A stretch of DNA of 64,000 nucleotides from Paraburkholderia saeva (GTDB lineage Bacteria; Pseudomonadota; Gammaproteobacteria; Burkholderiales; Burkholderiaceae). The stretch lies in contig NZ_CAJQZC010000012.1 of the NCBI RefSeq assembly GCF_907164555.1, positions 1-64,000 of the forward strand. Direction: 5' to 3'. Both the position numbers and the translations under genes were made by a program. The notes beneath the pieces are model-generated. The model ran no database searches and was not told the DNA's origin. It worked only from the letters and a program-made list of their open reading frames with translations. This document shows, piece by piece, positions 54,011 to 62,921 of the stretch; the stretch's first letter is position 1; each line of letters begins with the position of its first letter.

Positions 54011-54889
54011 TTGAAGAACCGCATTCTCCTCTGTCTTGCTACAGGACTGCTCCGCGTGCTCGCGTTCCTGCCGTATGGCATCGTCGCGCGTTTCGGGGTC
54101 GGACTCGGCTCGCTGCTGTATCGTATTCCCAGTTCGCGTCGCCGGGTTGTGCACACGAATCTGCGGCTGTGCTTCCCCGATATGAGTGAGGTTGAACGCG
54201 AGCGCCTTGCACGCGCGCACTTTCGTCATGTGATCCGCAGTTTCGTCGAGCGCGGCACGCAATGGTTCGGCAATGCGAAATCGCTGGAGCGGCTCGTCGA
54301 AGTGGAAAGTGCGATCGATCTCTCACAGACGCACACGCAGCCAACGATCTTCGTGGGTTTTCATTTTGTCGGTATCGAAGCGGGCTGCATGATGTACTCG
54401 ACGCGCCATCCGGTTGCGTCGCTGTACACGCCGATGTCGAACGCGATGTTCGACGCGATGGCGTTGCGTCAGCGTGGCCGTTTCGGCACGGAAATGATTC
54501 CGCGCAGCAACAGCGTGCGTCACGCGTTGCGCGTGCTGCGTGCGGGCAAGCCGGTGATGCTCGCCGCCGACATGGATTTTGGCCTGCGCGATTCGGTCTT
54601 CGTGCCGTTCTTTGGCGTCGAAGCCTGCACGCTGACGTCGGTCTCGCGACTCGCGAAGGCGGGCAATGCGCGCGTGGTGCCGTTCGTAACCGAAGTGCTG
54701 CCGGACTATCGTGGTTACCGGCTGAAGATATTCGAAGCGCTGAGCGATTTTCCGTCCGAAGACGCGGCGGTCGATGCGCGTCGTATCACCGCGTTTCTGG
54801 AGACGCAGGTACGGCGGATTCCTGACCAGTACTACTGGGTCCACAAGCGGTTTAAACACCGCCCTGAGGGTGAGCCCGCTGTCTACTGA
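54011..54889 (+). CDS. lpxL: Lipid A biosynthesis acyltransferase (LpxL/HtrB family)
   Basis: The product is 292 residues from the TTG at 54011 (KNRILLCLATGLLRVLAFLP); no better ATG matches the family start, though an upstream in-frame ATG at 53915 gives 324 residues. A hydrophobic N-terminal anchor is followed by NLRLCFPDMSEVERERLARA, the HX4E catalytic motif in FVGFHFVGIEAG (His and Glu), and LAADMDFGLRDSVFVPFFG. It adds a secondary acyl chain to Kdo2-lipid A precursors at the inner membrane. Confidence 0.9.
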   Translation: MKNRILLCLATGLLRVLAFLPYGIVARFGVGLGSLLYRIPSSRRRVVHTNLRLCFPDMSEVERERLARAHFRHVIRSFVERGTQWFGNAKSLERLVEVESAIDLSQTHTQPTIFVGFHFVGIEAGCMMYSTRHPVASLYTPMSNAMFDAMALRQRGRFGTEMIPRSNSVRHALRVLRAGKPVMLAADMDFGLRDSVFVPFFGVEACTLTSVSRLAKAGNARVVPFVTEVLPDYRGYRLKIFEALSDFPSEDAAVDARRITAFLETQVRRIPDQYYWVHKRFKHRPEGEPAVY

Positions 54890-54949
54890 AGCACCGGCAC
54901 GATTTCGTTGCAGCGCCTGAAAGTGTTCTGCGATCAGCAGGTTAGGGGT

Positions 54950-55283
54950 GCTGTCAGAACGTTATCAACAGGCCTTTCAACAAAGTCTGTGGATAAGCGG
55001 AGCAGGCGTTCTCCGCACAGCGCGCGCACTGCATGTTGCCCGAAGCTGATACGCGATCACCAAATAGATTCTGATCAACGACTTACCGCGTTCGCCCCTG
55101 GCTTATCAACAGCCCTGTCAACAGAAACTGGGGATAACCTGCGTTTTGACCGGTGCATCGCGAACGGGCAAACCAGGGGCGCGATGCATTTCTCGCCGCA
55201 CCGCAAATTCACTGCGTGCTCAACGTGTTATGCCGTCTGTCAGAACGTTCTCCACAGGCTCATCAACATAATCTGGGGATAAC
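54950..55283. repeat. Three DnaA-box-like inverted-repeat units
   Basis: Unit 1: ttatcaaca (54962-54970) faces tgtggataa (54988-54996). Unit 2: ttatcaaca (55103-55111) faces tggggataa (55129-55137). Unit 3: ttctccaca (55248-55256) faces tggggataa (55274-55282). Units 1 and 3 also share ctgtcagaacgtt in front. This fills most of the 406-bp gap 54890-55295 between convergent lpxL and the outer-membrane efflux gene. No replication initiator gene is adjacent. Confidence 0.75.
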
Positions 55284-55295
55284 CGTGACGCGTCT

Positions 55296-56783
55296 TCAGT
55301 TCTTCGCGACGCTCCCGCCGGCACCTTGCATGTCCTGCACCGGATTCCCCATCGCCTGAAAAAGCGCAGCGGTATCGCTCAACCGCGCGCCCGTATAACG
55401 AATCTCGTCGAGCTGTGCGTTGCGGTACTGCTGCTCGCTGGAGCGCGTCGAGGTCACCGGCACGGCGCCCAGCCGGTAACGCGCCGACGTCTCGTCAAAA
55501 ATGCCGCGCGCCGAACGCGCCGCGAAATTCGCCGCATCGAGCGCCTGCGCGTCGTGCTCGAGCGCAGCGAGCGTATCGGCGACGTTCTGGAACGCGGCGA
55601 GCACGGTCTGCTTGTACTGCGCGGTCGCGGCCTCGTAGGAATCGATCGCTGCGCGGCGCTGCGCGAGCAATGCGCCGCCATGGAAGATCGGTTGTGACAG
55701 CGATGCGCCAATGCTCCAGAGTGCGCCCGCACCCGAGAGCGCCACCGGCCAGCTAAACCCGCCCTGGCCCATCGACGCGGTGAGCGACAGGCTCGGGAAC
55801 AACTGCGCAGTGGCCACACCGACATCGGCAGCAGCGGCCTTCAACGTGGCATCTGCGGCCTGAATATCCGGGCGCGACTTCAGCAGATCGGACGGCACCG
55901 AAACCGGTACCTGCTCGGGCACGCGAATGCGCGCGAGGTCGAGATCGGCCGGGGCGGCATCGGGCGTGCGGCCGAGCAGCACGGCGAGCGCGTGGCGCGT
56001 CGTCGTCCATTGCTGGCGCAGGCCAGGCAGGCTGGCCGAGAGCGAAGCCGCGCTTTGCTGGGCACTGAGCGCGTCGCTGTGCGAAACGGCGCCGAGATCG
56101 TAGCGGCGCACCGTATCGCGCGCCTGCTCGTTGGCGAGCGTCACAAGCCGCTCCGTCGCCTCGATCTGCGCGTGCAGCGTGGCGGATGCAATTGCCGCGG
56201 ACACGATATTGGCCGCCAGCGCGCGGCGTGCCGCGTCGAACTGATACGCCTGCACGTCGACGCGTGCGGCGAGCGCCGCGTTTTCGAGCCGCGCGGCACC
56301 GAAAATATCGAACGTGTAGTGCGCCTGCAACTGACCGACGAACACGTTATACAGAAATGTGTTCGGGCCGGCTTCGGGAATCCCCAGCGCGCGTTCACGC
56401 GTCGCCTGGCCGCCCGCGTCGATCGACGGCAGCAGCGAGCTGCCAACCTGCGCGCGCAGCTGCTCGCGCGCGGCGGCAAGACTGCGGTCCGTGGCGGCGA
56501 GCGTCGGGCTGTTGCGCAGACCTTCGTCGACGAGCGCGTTCAGATCGTCCGACTGAAACTGCTTCCACCACTCGGGCACAGCCTTCGCGCCGACCACGAA
56601 CTGCTGCGTGACGCCTTGCGCCGGCACCGTCTGCGTCGGCTGCGCTTCGGCGCCGTAATGCGCGGGCGAAGGCATTGCGGGCGGCTCGCCGTTCGGGCCA
56701 AACGAGCAGGCTGCGAGCGCGAACAGGGTGAGCGCGCCGGCCGTCGTCCGCGTGATACCGCGCGTGAAAATAACATGGGCCAT
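55296..56783 (-). CDS. NodT-family outer membrane efflux lipoprotein
   Basis: A 495-residue outer membrane factor of the NodT/OprM group. The lipobox LAAC is in ALTLFALAACSFGPN, so it is lipid-anchored. TolC-type duplicated helical hairpins appear as TLAATDRSLAAAREQLRA and YEAATAQYKQTVLAAFQNVA. It forms the outer channel of the pump encoded with the next two genes and lies two bases after the RND gene. An in-frame start at 56852 is not used because the ATG at 56783 gives the lipoprotein signal. Confidence 0.93.
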   Translation of the reverse strand: MAHVIFTRGITRTTAGALTLFALAACSFGPNGEPPAMPSPAHYGAEAQPTQTVPAQGVTQQFVVGAKAVPEWWKQFQSDDLNALVDEGLRNSPTLAATDRSLAAAREQLRAQVGSSLLPSIDAGGQATRERALGIPEAGPNTFLYNVFVGQLQAHYTFDIFGAARLENAALAARVDVQAYQFDAARRALAANIVSAAIASATLHAQIEATERLVTLANEQARDTVRRYDLGAVSHSDALSAQQSAASLSASLPGLRQQWTTTRHALAVLLGRTPDAAPADLDLARIRVPEQVPVSVPSDLLKSRPDIQAADATLKAAAADVGVATAQLFPSLSLTASMGQGGFSWPVALSGAGALWSIGASLSQPIFHGGALLAQRRAAIDSYEAATAQYKQTVLAAFQNVADTLAALEHDAQALDAANFAARSARGIFDETSARYRLGAVPVTSTRSSEQQYRNAQLDEIRYTGARLSDTAALFQAMGNPVQDMQGAGGSVAKN

Positions 56784-56785
56784 GA

Positions 56786-59700
56786 TCAGACTCCGGTTTG
56801 CGCCGGCGAGGGCGGTGTCGGCTCGTGCCGCTCCTTGCGCACCCTGAACCACATTGCATAAAGCGCCGGCAGATAGAACAGCGTGAGCACGGTGGCGCTC
56901 GTGATGCCGCCCATCAGCGCAGTAGCCATTGGCCCGAAGAAGTTCGAACGCAACAGCGGAATCAGCGCGAGCACGGCGGCTGCGGCGGTCAACGTGATCG
57001 GCCGGAAACGTCGGACGGTTGCGCCGACGATCGCGTCGAAGCGGTTTTGTCCGGTGGCGATATCCTGCTCGATCTGGTCGACGAGGATCACCGAGTTGCG
57101 CATGATGATGCCGAACATCGCGATCACGCCGAGCATCGCGACGAAGCCGAATGGCTTGCCGAACAGCAGCAGCGTTGCGACCACGCCAATCAGGCCGAGG
57201 GGTGCCGTCAGTACGACCATCAGCACGCGCGAGAGGCTTTGCAACTGGATCATCAGCAGCGTGAGCACGGCGATCACCATGATCGGCATCTGCGCATTGA
57301 TTGACGTCTGGCCCTTGCCGCTTTCCTCAACTGAACCGCCGACCTCGATGCGATAACCCACCGGCAACGTCGCCCGGATCTGCGAGAGCGACTTGTCGAC
57401 GCTATGGGTTACGTCGATGCCCTGCGCGCCGGGCGCGACATCGGATTGCACGGTGATCGTCGGTTGCCGGTCGCGTTCCCAGATCACGCCGTATTCGAGA
57501 TCCGTGCGCAGATGCCCCAGCGTGCCGAGCGGTACAGCACCGTTCGGCGTCGGCATGGCGAGCGTCAGCAGGTTCGCCGGATCGACGCGTTCGCTTTTCG
57601 GTGCACGCAGGTCGACGCTGATCAGCTTGTCGCGCTCGCGGTACTGCGTGACGGTGTAGCCAGAGAGCGTCATCGCGAGGAAGCCCGAAATGTCCTCCGA
57701 CGTGACGCCGAGTTCGCGCGCCTTCTTCTGGTCGACTTCGAAGCGCACCGAACGCTCGGCTGGTTCGTCCCAGTCGAACTGGACGTTACTCGTGCGACGA
57801 TCGGCCCGCATCGTCGCGGCCACGCGCTCGGCGATCGAGCGCACGGTTGCGATGTCGTCGCCGCTCACGCGGAATTGCACCGGATAGCCGACGGGCGGAC
57901 CGTTTTCAAGCCGCGACAGGCGCGTACGGATTGCGGGGAATTCGTTGCGCAGTTTCGGTTCCAGCCAGCGTGCGAGCTTCTCGCGGTCTTCCACCGATTT
58001 CGCCGTGATCACGAACTGTGCGAAATTCGGCTGCTGCAACTGCTGGTCGAGCGGCAGATAGAAACGCGGTGCGCCTGTACCGACGAAGTCGACCGTATGA
58101 TCGATTTCCGGCCGTCCTTCCAGCGCTTTTTCGAGGCGTTGAGCCTGACGCAGCGTTGCCTCGAACGAAGCGCCCTCGGGCAGACGCACGTCGACAAGCA
58201 GTTCCGGCCGGTCCGAGCTCGGGAAGAACTGCTGCGGCACGAACATGAAGGCGGCGATCGAAACAATGAAGAGCGCCATCGTCACGAACAGCACCACGAA
58301 GCGTCGTTCGACACACCAGCCGATCCAGCCGCGCAGACGACGATAGAAACGCGTGTCGTAGATGTCGTGTTCGTGATCGTGCGCTTCGTGCGCCTGCCGT
58401 TTGCGTTCGGGTAACAGGTGATAGCCCAGCATCGGAATCAGTACGACAGCCGCGAGCCACGACGCAATCAGCGCGATTGCCGATACTTCGAAAATCGAGC
58501 GTGTGTATTCGCCGGTGCTCGATTTGGCGAGCGCGATCGGCAGAAAACCGGAGACGGTGACGAGCGTGCCCGTCAACATGGGAAACGCCGTGCTCGTATA
58601 CGCGAAGGCAGCGGCCCGCGTGCGGCTCCATCCCTGTTCGAGTTTGACCGCCATCATCTCGACGGCGATGATCGCATCGTCGACGAGGAGGCCCAGTGCG
58701 AGCACGAGCGTGCCGAGCGATACCTTGTGCAGACCGATATCGAAGAGATACATGCAGAGCGCGGTGACGGCGAGCACGACCGGAATCGAGATCACGACCA
58801 CCATGCCAGTACGCACGCCGAGTGAGATCAGGCTCACGACCAGCACGATCGCGATGGCCTCGGCGACGGCTTCGAGAAAATCGTCGACCGAGTGTTCGAC
58901 CGCGTGCGGCATGCTCGACACTTCGACGAGCTTCAGTCCTGCCGGCAGATGCGCGCGCAGCACGGCGGCTTTTTCGTCGAGCGCCTTGCCGAGACGGATG
59001 ACGTCGCCGCCTGGCTGCATCGTCACGCCGATACCCAGCACGGGCTTCTCGCCAAAACGCATTTGCGTCGCGACCGGGTCGTCGTAGCCACGTTTGATCG
59101 TGGCGATATCGCCGAGGCGGAACGAGCGGTTGTTGATTCGGATCAGCGTGTCGGCGAGTGCGTTCACGTCTTTGAACTGGCCGCTCGGACGCACGAAGAT
59201 GCGATCGTCGGCAGTGGTCAGCGTGCCCGCCGGCGACACGGCGTTCTGCGAATTGATCGCCTGGGCGAGTTGCTGCGGCGAGACGCCGAGCCGCGTGAGT
59301 TGCGTGTTCGCGATCTCGATGTAGATGTGCTGGTCGGGGTCGCCAAAATAATCGACCTTGCCGACGCCTGGCACACGCAGCAGCACGGTGCGCAATTCGT
59401 CCGCGTAGTCGTGCAGTTGCGCGGCGGAAAAGCCGTCGCCTTCGAGCGTGTAGATGTTCGTGTAGACGTCGCCGAACTCGTCGTTGAAGTACGGCCCCTG
59501 AATGCCTTGCGGCAGCGTCGCGGCGATGTCGCCGACCTTCTTGCGCACCTGGTACCAGGTTTCCGGCACGTCTTTCACCGGCGCCGAATCTTTCATCGAG
59601 AAGAACATCAGCGATTCGCCCGGGCGCGAGTAGCTGCGCACGAAATCGATTGCCGGCGTTTCCTGCAGCTTGCGGCCGATGCGGTCAGTGACCTGCTCCT

Positions 59701-59956
59701 GCACCTGGCGCGCAGTCGCGCCGGGCCAGAACGTGCGGATCACCATCACGCGGAACGTGAACGGCGGATCTTCCGACTGCGCGAGCCGCGTGTACGCGAG
59801 AATGCCGAACGCGGTCGCCATCGCGATCAGGAACACGACGAGCGCCTGATGCCGCAATGCCCACGCGGACAGGTTGAAGCGTCCTTCCTCGTGACGATGG
59901 TCTTCCGGCTGCGGCGCGTCGTGCTGCGCTTCTTCGTGCGAATTCGGCGCGGTCAT
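56786..59956 (-). CDS. RND efflux transporter, inner membrane pump
   Basis: A 1056-residue RND pump with twelve membrane segments and two large periplasmic loops. The proton-relay aspartates lie in LALGLLVDDAIIAVEM near residue 415. The N-terminal QSEDPPFTFRVMVIRTFWPG resembles the TriC/MexK branch more than AcrB, so biocides or drugs are plausible substrates. A His/Asp/Glu-rich cytoplasmic N-terminus (HDAPQPEDHRHEEG) may bind metal. The ATG overlaps the stop of the adaptor gene (ATGA). Confidence 0.93.
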   Translation of the reverse strand: MTAPNSHEEAQHDAPQPEDHRHEEGRFNLSAWALRHQALVVFLIAMATAFGILAYTRLAQSEDPPFTFRVMVIRTFWPGATARQVQEQVTDRIGRKLQETPAIDFVRSYSRPGESLMFFSMKDSAPVKDVPETWYQVRKKVGDIAATLPQGIQGPYFNDEFGDVYTNIYTLEGDGFSAAQLHDYADELRTVLLRVPGVGKVDYFGDPDQHIYIEIANTQLTRLGVSPQQLAQAINSQNAVSPAGTLTTADDRIFVRPSGQFKDVNALADTLIRINNRSFRLGDIATIKRGYDDPVATQMRFGEKPVLGIGVTMQPGGDVIRLGKALDEKAAVLRAHLPAGLKLVEVSSMPHAVEHSVDDFLEAVAEAIAIVLVVSLISLGVRTGMVVVISIPVVLAVTALCMYLFDIGLHKVSLGTLVLALGLLVDDAIIAVEMMAVKLEQGWSRTRAAAFAYTSTAFPMLTGTLVTVSGFLPIALAKSSTGEYTRSIFEVSAIALIASWLAAVVLIPMLGYHLLPERKRQAHEAHDHEHDIYDTRFYRRLRGWIGWCVERRFVVLFVTMALFIVSIAAFMFVPQQFFPSSDRPELLVDVRLPEGASFEATLRQAQRLEKALEGRPEIDHTVDFVGTGAPRFYLPLDQQLQQPNFAQFVITAKSVEDREKLARWLEPKLRNEFPAIRTRLSRLENGPPVGYPVQFRVSGDDIATVRSIAERVAATMRADRRTSNVQFDWDEPAERSVRFEVDQKKARELGVTSEDISGFLAMTLSGYTVTQYRERDKLISVDLRAPKSERVDPANLLTLAMPTPNGAVPLGTLGHLRTDLEYGVIWERDRQPTITVQSDVAPGAQGIDVTHSVDKSLSQIRATLPVGYRIEVGGSVEESGKGQTSINAQMPIMVIAVLTLLMIQLQSLSRVLMVVLTAPLGLIGVVATLLLFGKPFGFVAMLGVIAMFGIIMRNSVILVDQIEQDIATGQNRFDAIVGATVRRFRPITLTAAAAVLALIPLLRSNFFGPMATALMGGITSATVLTLFYLPALYAMWFRVRKERHEPTPPSPAQTGV

Positions 59957-61131
59957 GACGCGAAGTCCTCTGGATGCAGCGGCGCGATCACGCGGACCTG
60001 CTCGCCGGCCGTCACGGTATGAACGCCTTGCAGCACGACGCGGTCGCCGTCGTTCAAACCCTGCGAAATCGCGACGGTGCGTTCGTTGTAGAGCGAGACC
60101 TGCACGCGGCGCAGTTCGAGCCTGTCATTGCCGGCGTGGACGATCCAGAGCGCGGGCGCATTGCCGTCGTGGAAGAGCGCGGTAGCGGGCACGACGAACG
60201 AACTCGCCGCACTCGCTGCCGCCACGGGCTGCGTGAGTGCGATGTCGGCAGTCATGCCGAGGCGCACGTCGGGACCTGGGTTTTCCAGCGTGAGCTTCGC
60301 GCGATACGTGCGGCTCTGCGCATCGGCGGCCGGCGACAGTTCGCGCACGCGCGCCGAAAACGTTCGGCCCGGGAGCGCGGACAACGTGACCTTCGCGGCC
60401 TGGCCGACTGCGAGCGAGGCGAGCGCGCCTTCCGGCACATCGCAGACGACGTCCACGTCGCCCGTCCAGGCGAGGTTATAGACGGCCTGACCCGCCGACA
60501 CGTTCTGGCCCGTGTCGGCCTGTTCCGCCGTGATGACGCCCGCGTGATCGGCCGCAAGCGTCGCGTACTTCAGCTGGTCCTGCGCGAGCGCGGTCTGCTG
60601 CTCGGCCTGATCACGCTGCGCGATCGCCGAGGTGTACGCATCTTCGGTCTGTTCGAGCTGCGCCTGCGAGATGAGATTCTCGCGCGCCTGGGCGCGGTCG
60701 CGGTCGACCTGCTGTTTGGCGTAGACCGCACGCGACTTCGCGGCTTCGAGCTGCGCCTGCGCGCTGGCAGCATTTTTCTGCGCATCGGCCGGATCGAGGC
60801 GGGCGACAACCTCACCGCTCTTCACGGTATCGCCGAGCCGCACGCGCCGCTCGATGATCTTGCCTGCGATACGAAACGACAGCGGCGTGGCGTAACGCGC
60901 CTGAACTTCGCCAGGCAGCGAGGCGGAAACAGGATGACCGTCCGGATGAACCACCTGCGCGACCACGGGGCGCGGTGCGGGTGCGGCTGTTTCGTTGCGG
61001 TGACAGGCGGAGAGCGCCGCCGCGGCGCTCAATACGGAGACGAGGGCAGCTGCGCGCAACGGCGCGAAGCCTGCGCGCCGGTGGGACTGCCTGCGCGGCA
61101 AAGCCGGCGCGATATAACCAGGACGATTCAC
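59953..61131 (-). CDS. RND efflux periplasmic adaptor (MFP), lipoprotein
   Basis: A 392-residue HlyD/AcrA-family adaptor. A lipobox LSAC is in SAAAALSACHRN. Lipoyl-like halves (ARYATPLSFRIAGKI, DHAGVITAEQADTGQNVSAG) enclose a coiled coil near residues 125-185. It bridges the RND pump and the NodT channel. It is the first gene of the three-gene operon, divergent from the TetR gene. Confidence 0.93.
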   Translation of the reverse strand: MNRPGYIAPALPRRQSHRRAGFAPLRAAALVSVLSAAAALSACHRNETAAPAPRPVVAQVVHPDGHPVSASLPGEVQARYATPLSFRIAGKIIERRVRLGDTVKSGEVVARLDPADAQKNAASAQAQLEAAKSRAVYAKQQVDRDRAQARENLISQAQLEQTEDAYTSAIAQRDQAEQQTALAQDQLKYATLAADHAGVITAEQADTGQNVSAGQAVYNLAWTGDVDVVCDVPEGALASLAVGQAAKVTLSALPGRTFSARVRELSPAADAQSRTYRAKLTLENPGPDVRLGMTADIALTQPVAAASAASSFVVPATALFHDGNAPALWIVHAGNDRLELRRVQVSLYNERTVAISQGLNDGDRVVLQGVHTVTAGEQVRVIAPLHPEDFAS

Positions 61132-61259
61132 GATTACCCCAGGACTGACGTGGCGAACAGGGACGGCGAACAGCGTGCGACAGACGGCGGAGAGGACCGA
61201 CGGGCGCGGATCTGCAAGGTGAGGCGGGACGCTTGCGTCCGATTACGAGATGGATTCTA

Positions 61260-61298
61260 ATACATACCTGTATCTGAATGCAAAGATGAATCCATTCA
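61260..61298. promoter_or_regulatory. Candidate TetR operator region
   Basis: Two short palindromes lie between the divergent pump operon and the TetR gene: atacatacctgtat (61260-61273) and tgaatccattca (61287-61298). The TetR start is 23 bp away, so binding here could block both promoters. Confidence 0.5.
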
Positions 61299-61320
61299 TT
61301 CTGAATGCTAGACTTCGCGG

Positions 61321-61950
61321 ATGAAACGAAAACGCCTCACACGCGAGCAGAGCAAGGACCAGACGCGCGAGCGTCTGCTTGACGCTGCGCTCGCCATGTT
61401 CATGAAGAAGGGATTTGTCGCGACGAGCGTCGAAGACGTCGCCGAGGCGGCGGGGTACACGCGTGGCGCGTTCTATTCGAACTTTCGCAGCAAGCCCGAG
61501 GTGTTCCTTGAACTGCTGCGGCGCGATCACGAGTTGATGCAGGCGGATCTGCAGAGCATCTTCGAAGGGGAGTCGACGCGCGAGGGCATGGAAAAGCGGG
61601 TGCTGACGTTCTATCGCCGGCTGCCGTTCGACAACAAGTGCTTTCTGCTGTGGGTGGAAGCGAAGCTGCTGTCGGCGCGCGACGCGCGCTTTCGTACGAA
61701 TTTCAACGAGTTCATGCGCGAAAAGCGCGAACAGATGGCGGCCTACATCCAGGAGTTTTCGGTGCGGGCCGGCACGCCGCTATCGTTGCCGCCCGAAACG
61801 CTGACGCTCGGTCTCTTCGGGCTTTGCGACGGCGTGCAGTCGTTTTACACGGCCGATCCGCAGCACGTCACCGAGAGTATGGTCGACACGGTGCTTTCGG
61901 AGTTTTTCTCGCGGGTCGTATTCGGCAGGAACGCGGACGAGGTAATCTGA
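61321..61950 (+). CDS. TetR/AcrR-family repressor of the RND pump
   Basis: A 209-residue TetR regulator. The HTH is TSVEDVAEAAGYTRGAFYSN near residues 37-56, followed by a helical ligand domain typical of AcrR (TetR_C_2-like). Divergent transcription from the pump genes and palindromes in the gap make it the likely local repressor, released by pump substrates. Confidence 0.9.
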   Translation: MKRKRLTREQSKDQTRERLLDAALAMFMKKGFVATSVEDVAEAAGYTRGAFYSNFRSKPEVFLELLRRDHELMQADLQSIFEGESTREGMEKRVLTFYRRLPFDNKCFLLWVEAKLLSARDARFRTNFNEFMREKREQMAAYIQEFSVRAGTPLSLPPETLTLGLFGLCDGVQSFYTADPQHVTESMVDTVLSEFFSRVVFGRNADEVI

Positions 61951-61983
61951 CTTTGCTGCCGCCGCCAGACGGCCGCTAACGGC

Positions 61984-62214
61984 TCAGGTCCCAAGCCCTG
62001 GTCCGTAGTTGCTGCCGATCAGTTTCGTCACCGCATTGATATCGGCGTAGTCCTGCTCGGGCAGGCCGTCGAGCATCGAAAGCACTTCGTTGCTCGCGCC
62101 CGCATCGCGCGCGGCGTCGACGAGCGCGTCCTTGTTCACGGGCCAGGAAATGGTCTGCAGGATGTCGGTAATCTGCATATCGATCGATTCGTCGGGAATA
62201 GGGGTGCCGGTCAT
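61984..62214 (-). CDS. DUF2795 small protein
   Basis: A 76-residue protein with ITDILQTISWPVNKDALVDA and LDGLPEQDYADINAVTKLIG, the DUF2795 pattern. Function unknown. AAGGA precedes the ATG. It converges with the TetR gene 33 bp away. Confidence 0.85.
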   Translation of the reverse strand: MTGTPIPDESIDMQITDILQTISWPVNKDALVDAARDAGASNEVLSMLDGLPEQDYADINAVTKLIGSNYGPGLGT

Positions 62215-62331
62215 GCGCGGAAATCCTTGTTATGGCTACATGCATCCGACGCGCGGGGCTGCGCATCAACCGTCACCCTGCAACGCGCGCATTGCGCGCG
62301 CCTGCAGGTGGGCACGCCCTCTCACACGCGC

Positions 62332-62610
62332 TCAGGTCTGAAGATGCTCGTTCTTCGCGACATAATCGCGATCGGGATGTTTCGACTTCGGCAGCGCGAT
62401 GAACTCCCAGCGCTGGGTGGTGCTGTCTTTCGTCGCAGCCACATCCGGGGCGGCCGGTGCGACAGGCGCGGCTTCGGCCTGAAGCGTCGCCGTTGCGGGA
62501 TCGTCCGGGCCAAGCGCGCCCGCGGTCGGTCCTTCGTATGCGGTATGGACCGGTGCGGCAAAACACGACGCCGACAGCGTCACCATGGTCAACAGCGTCG
62601 AGATTTTCAT
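62332..62610 (-). CDS. Small exported protein, unknown function
   Basis: A 92-residue protein from ATG 62610 with AAAGGAG upstream. A signal peptide ends near residue 18 (SASCFA-APVH). An Ala/Pro-rich middle is followed by a more conserved-looking end, WEFIALPKSKHPDRDYVAKN. The family is not recognised. Extension to 62664 is not supported. The adjoining gene-free region 62611-62921 holds nothing recognised. Confidence 0.65.
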   Translation of the reverse strand: MKISTLLTMVTLSASCFAAPVHTAYEGPTAGALGPDDPATATLQAEAAPVAPAAPDVAATKDSTTQRWEFIALPKSKHPDRDYVAKNEHLQT

Positions 62611-62921
62611 CGCCCGAGCTCCTTTGCTCTTGCAGCACGGAGGCTGCAGCAAGCGCTGTGCCATTGCGGCAACCCGCAGCCTGACACCCGCCTGGCGCGG
62701 ACCGTGAAGACGGGGCGCCTTTCACCATCTTAGGACGCAATTCGTCCCCACGTCGCGGCAAAAACGACAAAAACGCCCAAAACCGAGGGTGAGTTTTGCA
62801 ATCTTCGCAAACGCCCGAGGTTCAGTCACGAACGGGCGTGCGCAAAACGTGTTGCGGCGCGAAAATGTCGCGCCGCGGGTGTGGGTGATAGAGCAGTTGC
62901 GGCGCGGCGGCCGGCAATGCG

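Noticed and set aside
54950..55283. Replication origin
   Set aside because: DnaA-like boxes are present but no dnaA, rep or par gene and no AT-rich unwinding stretch is adjacent.
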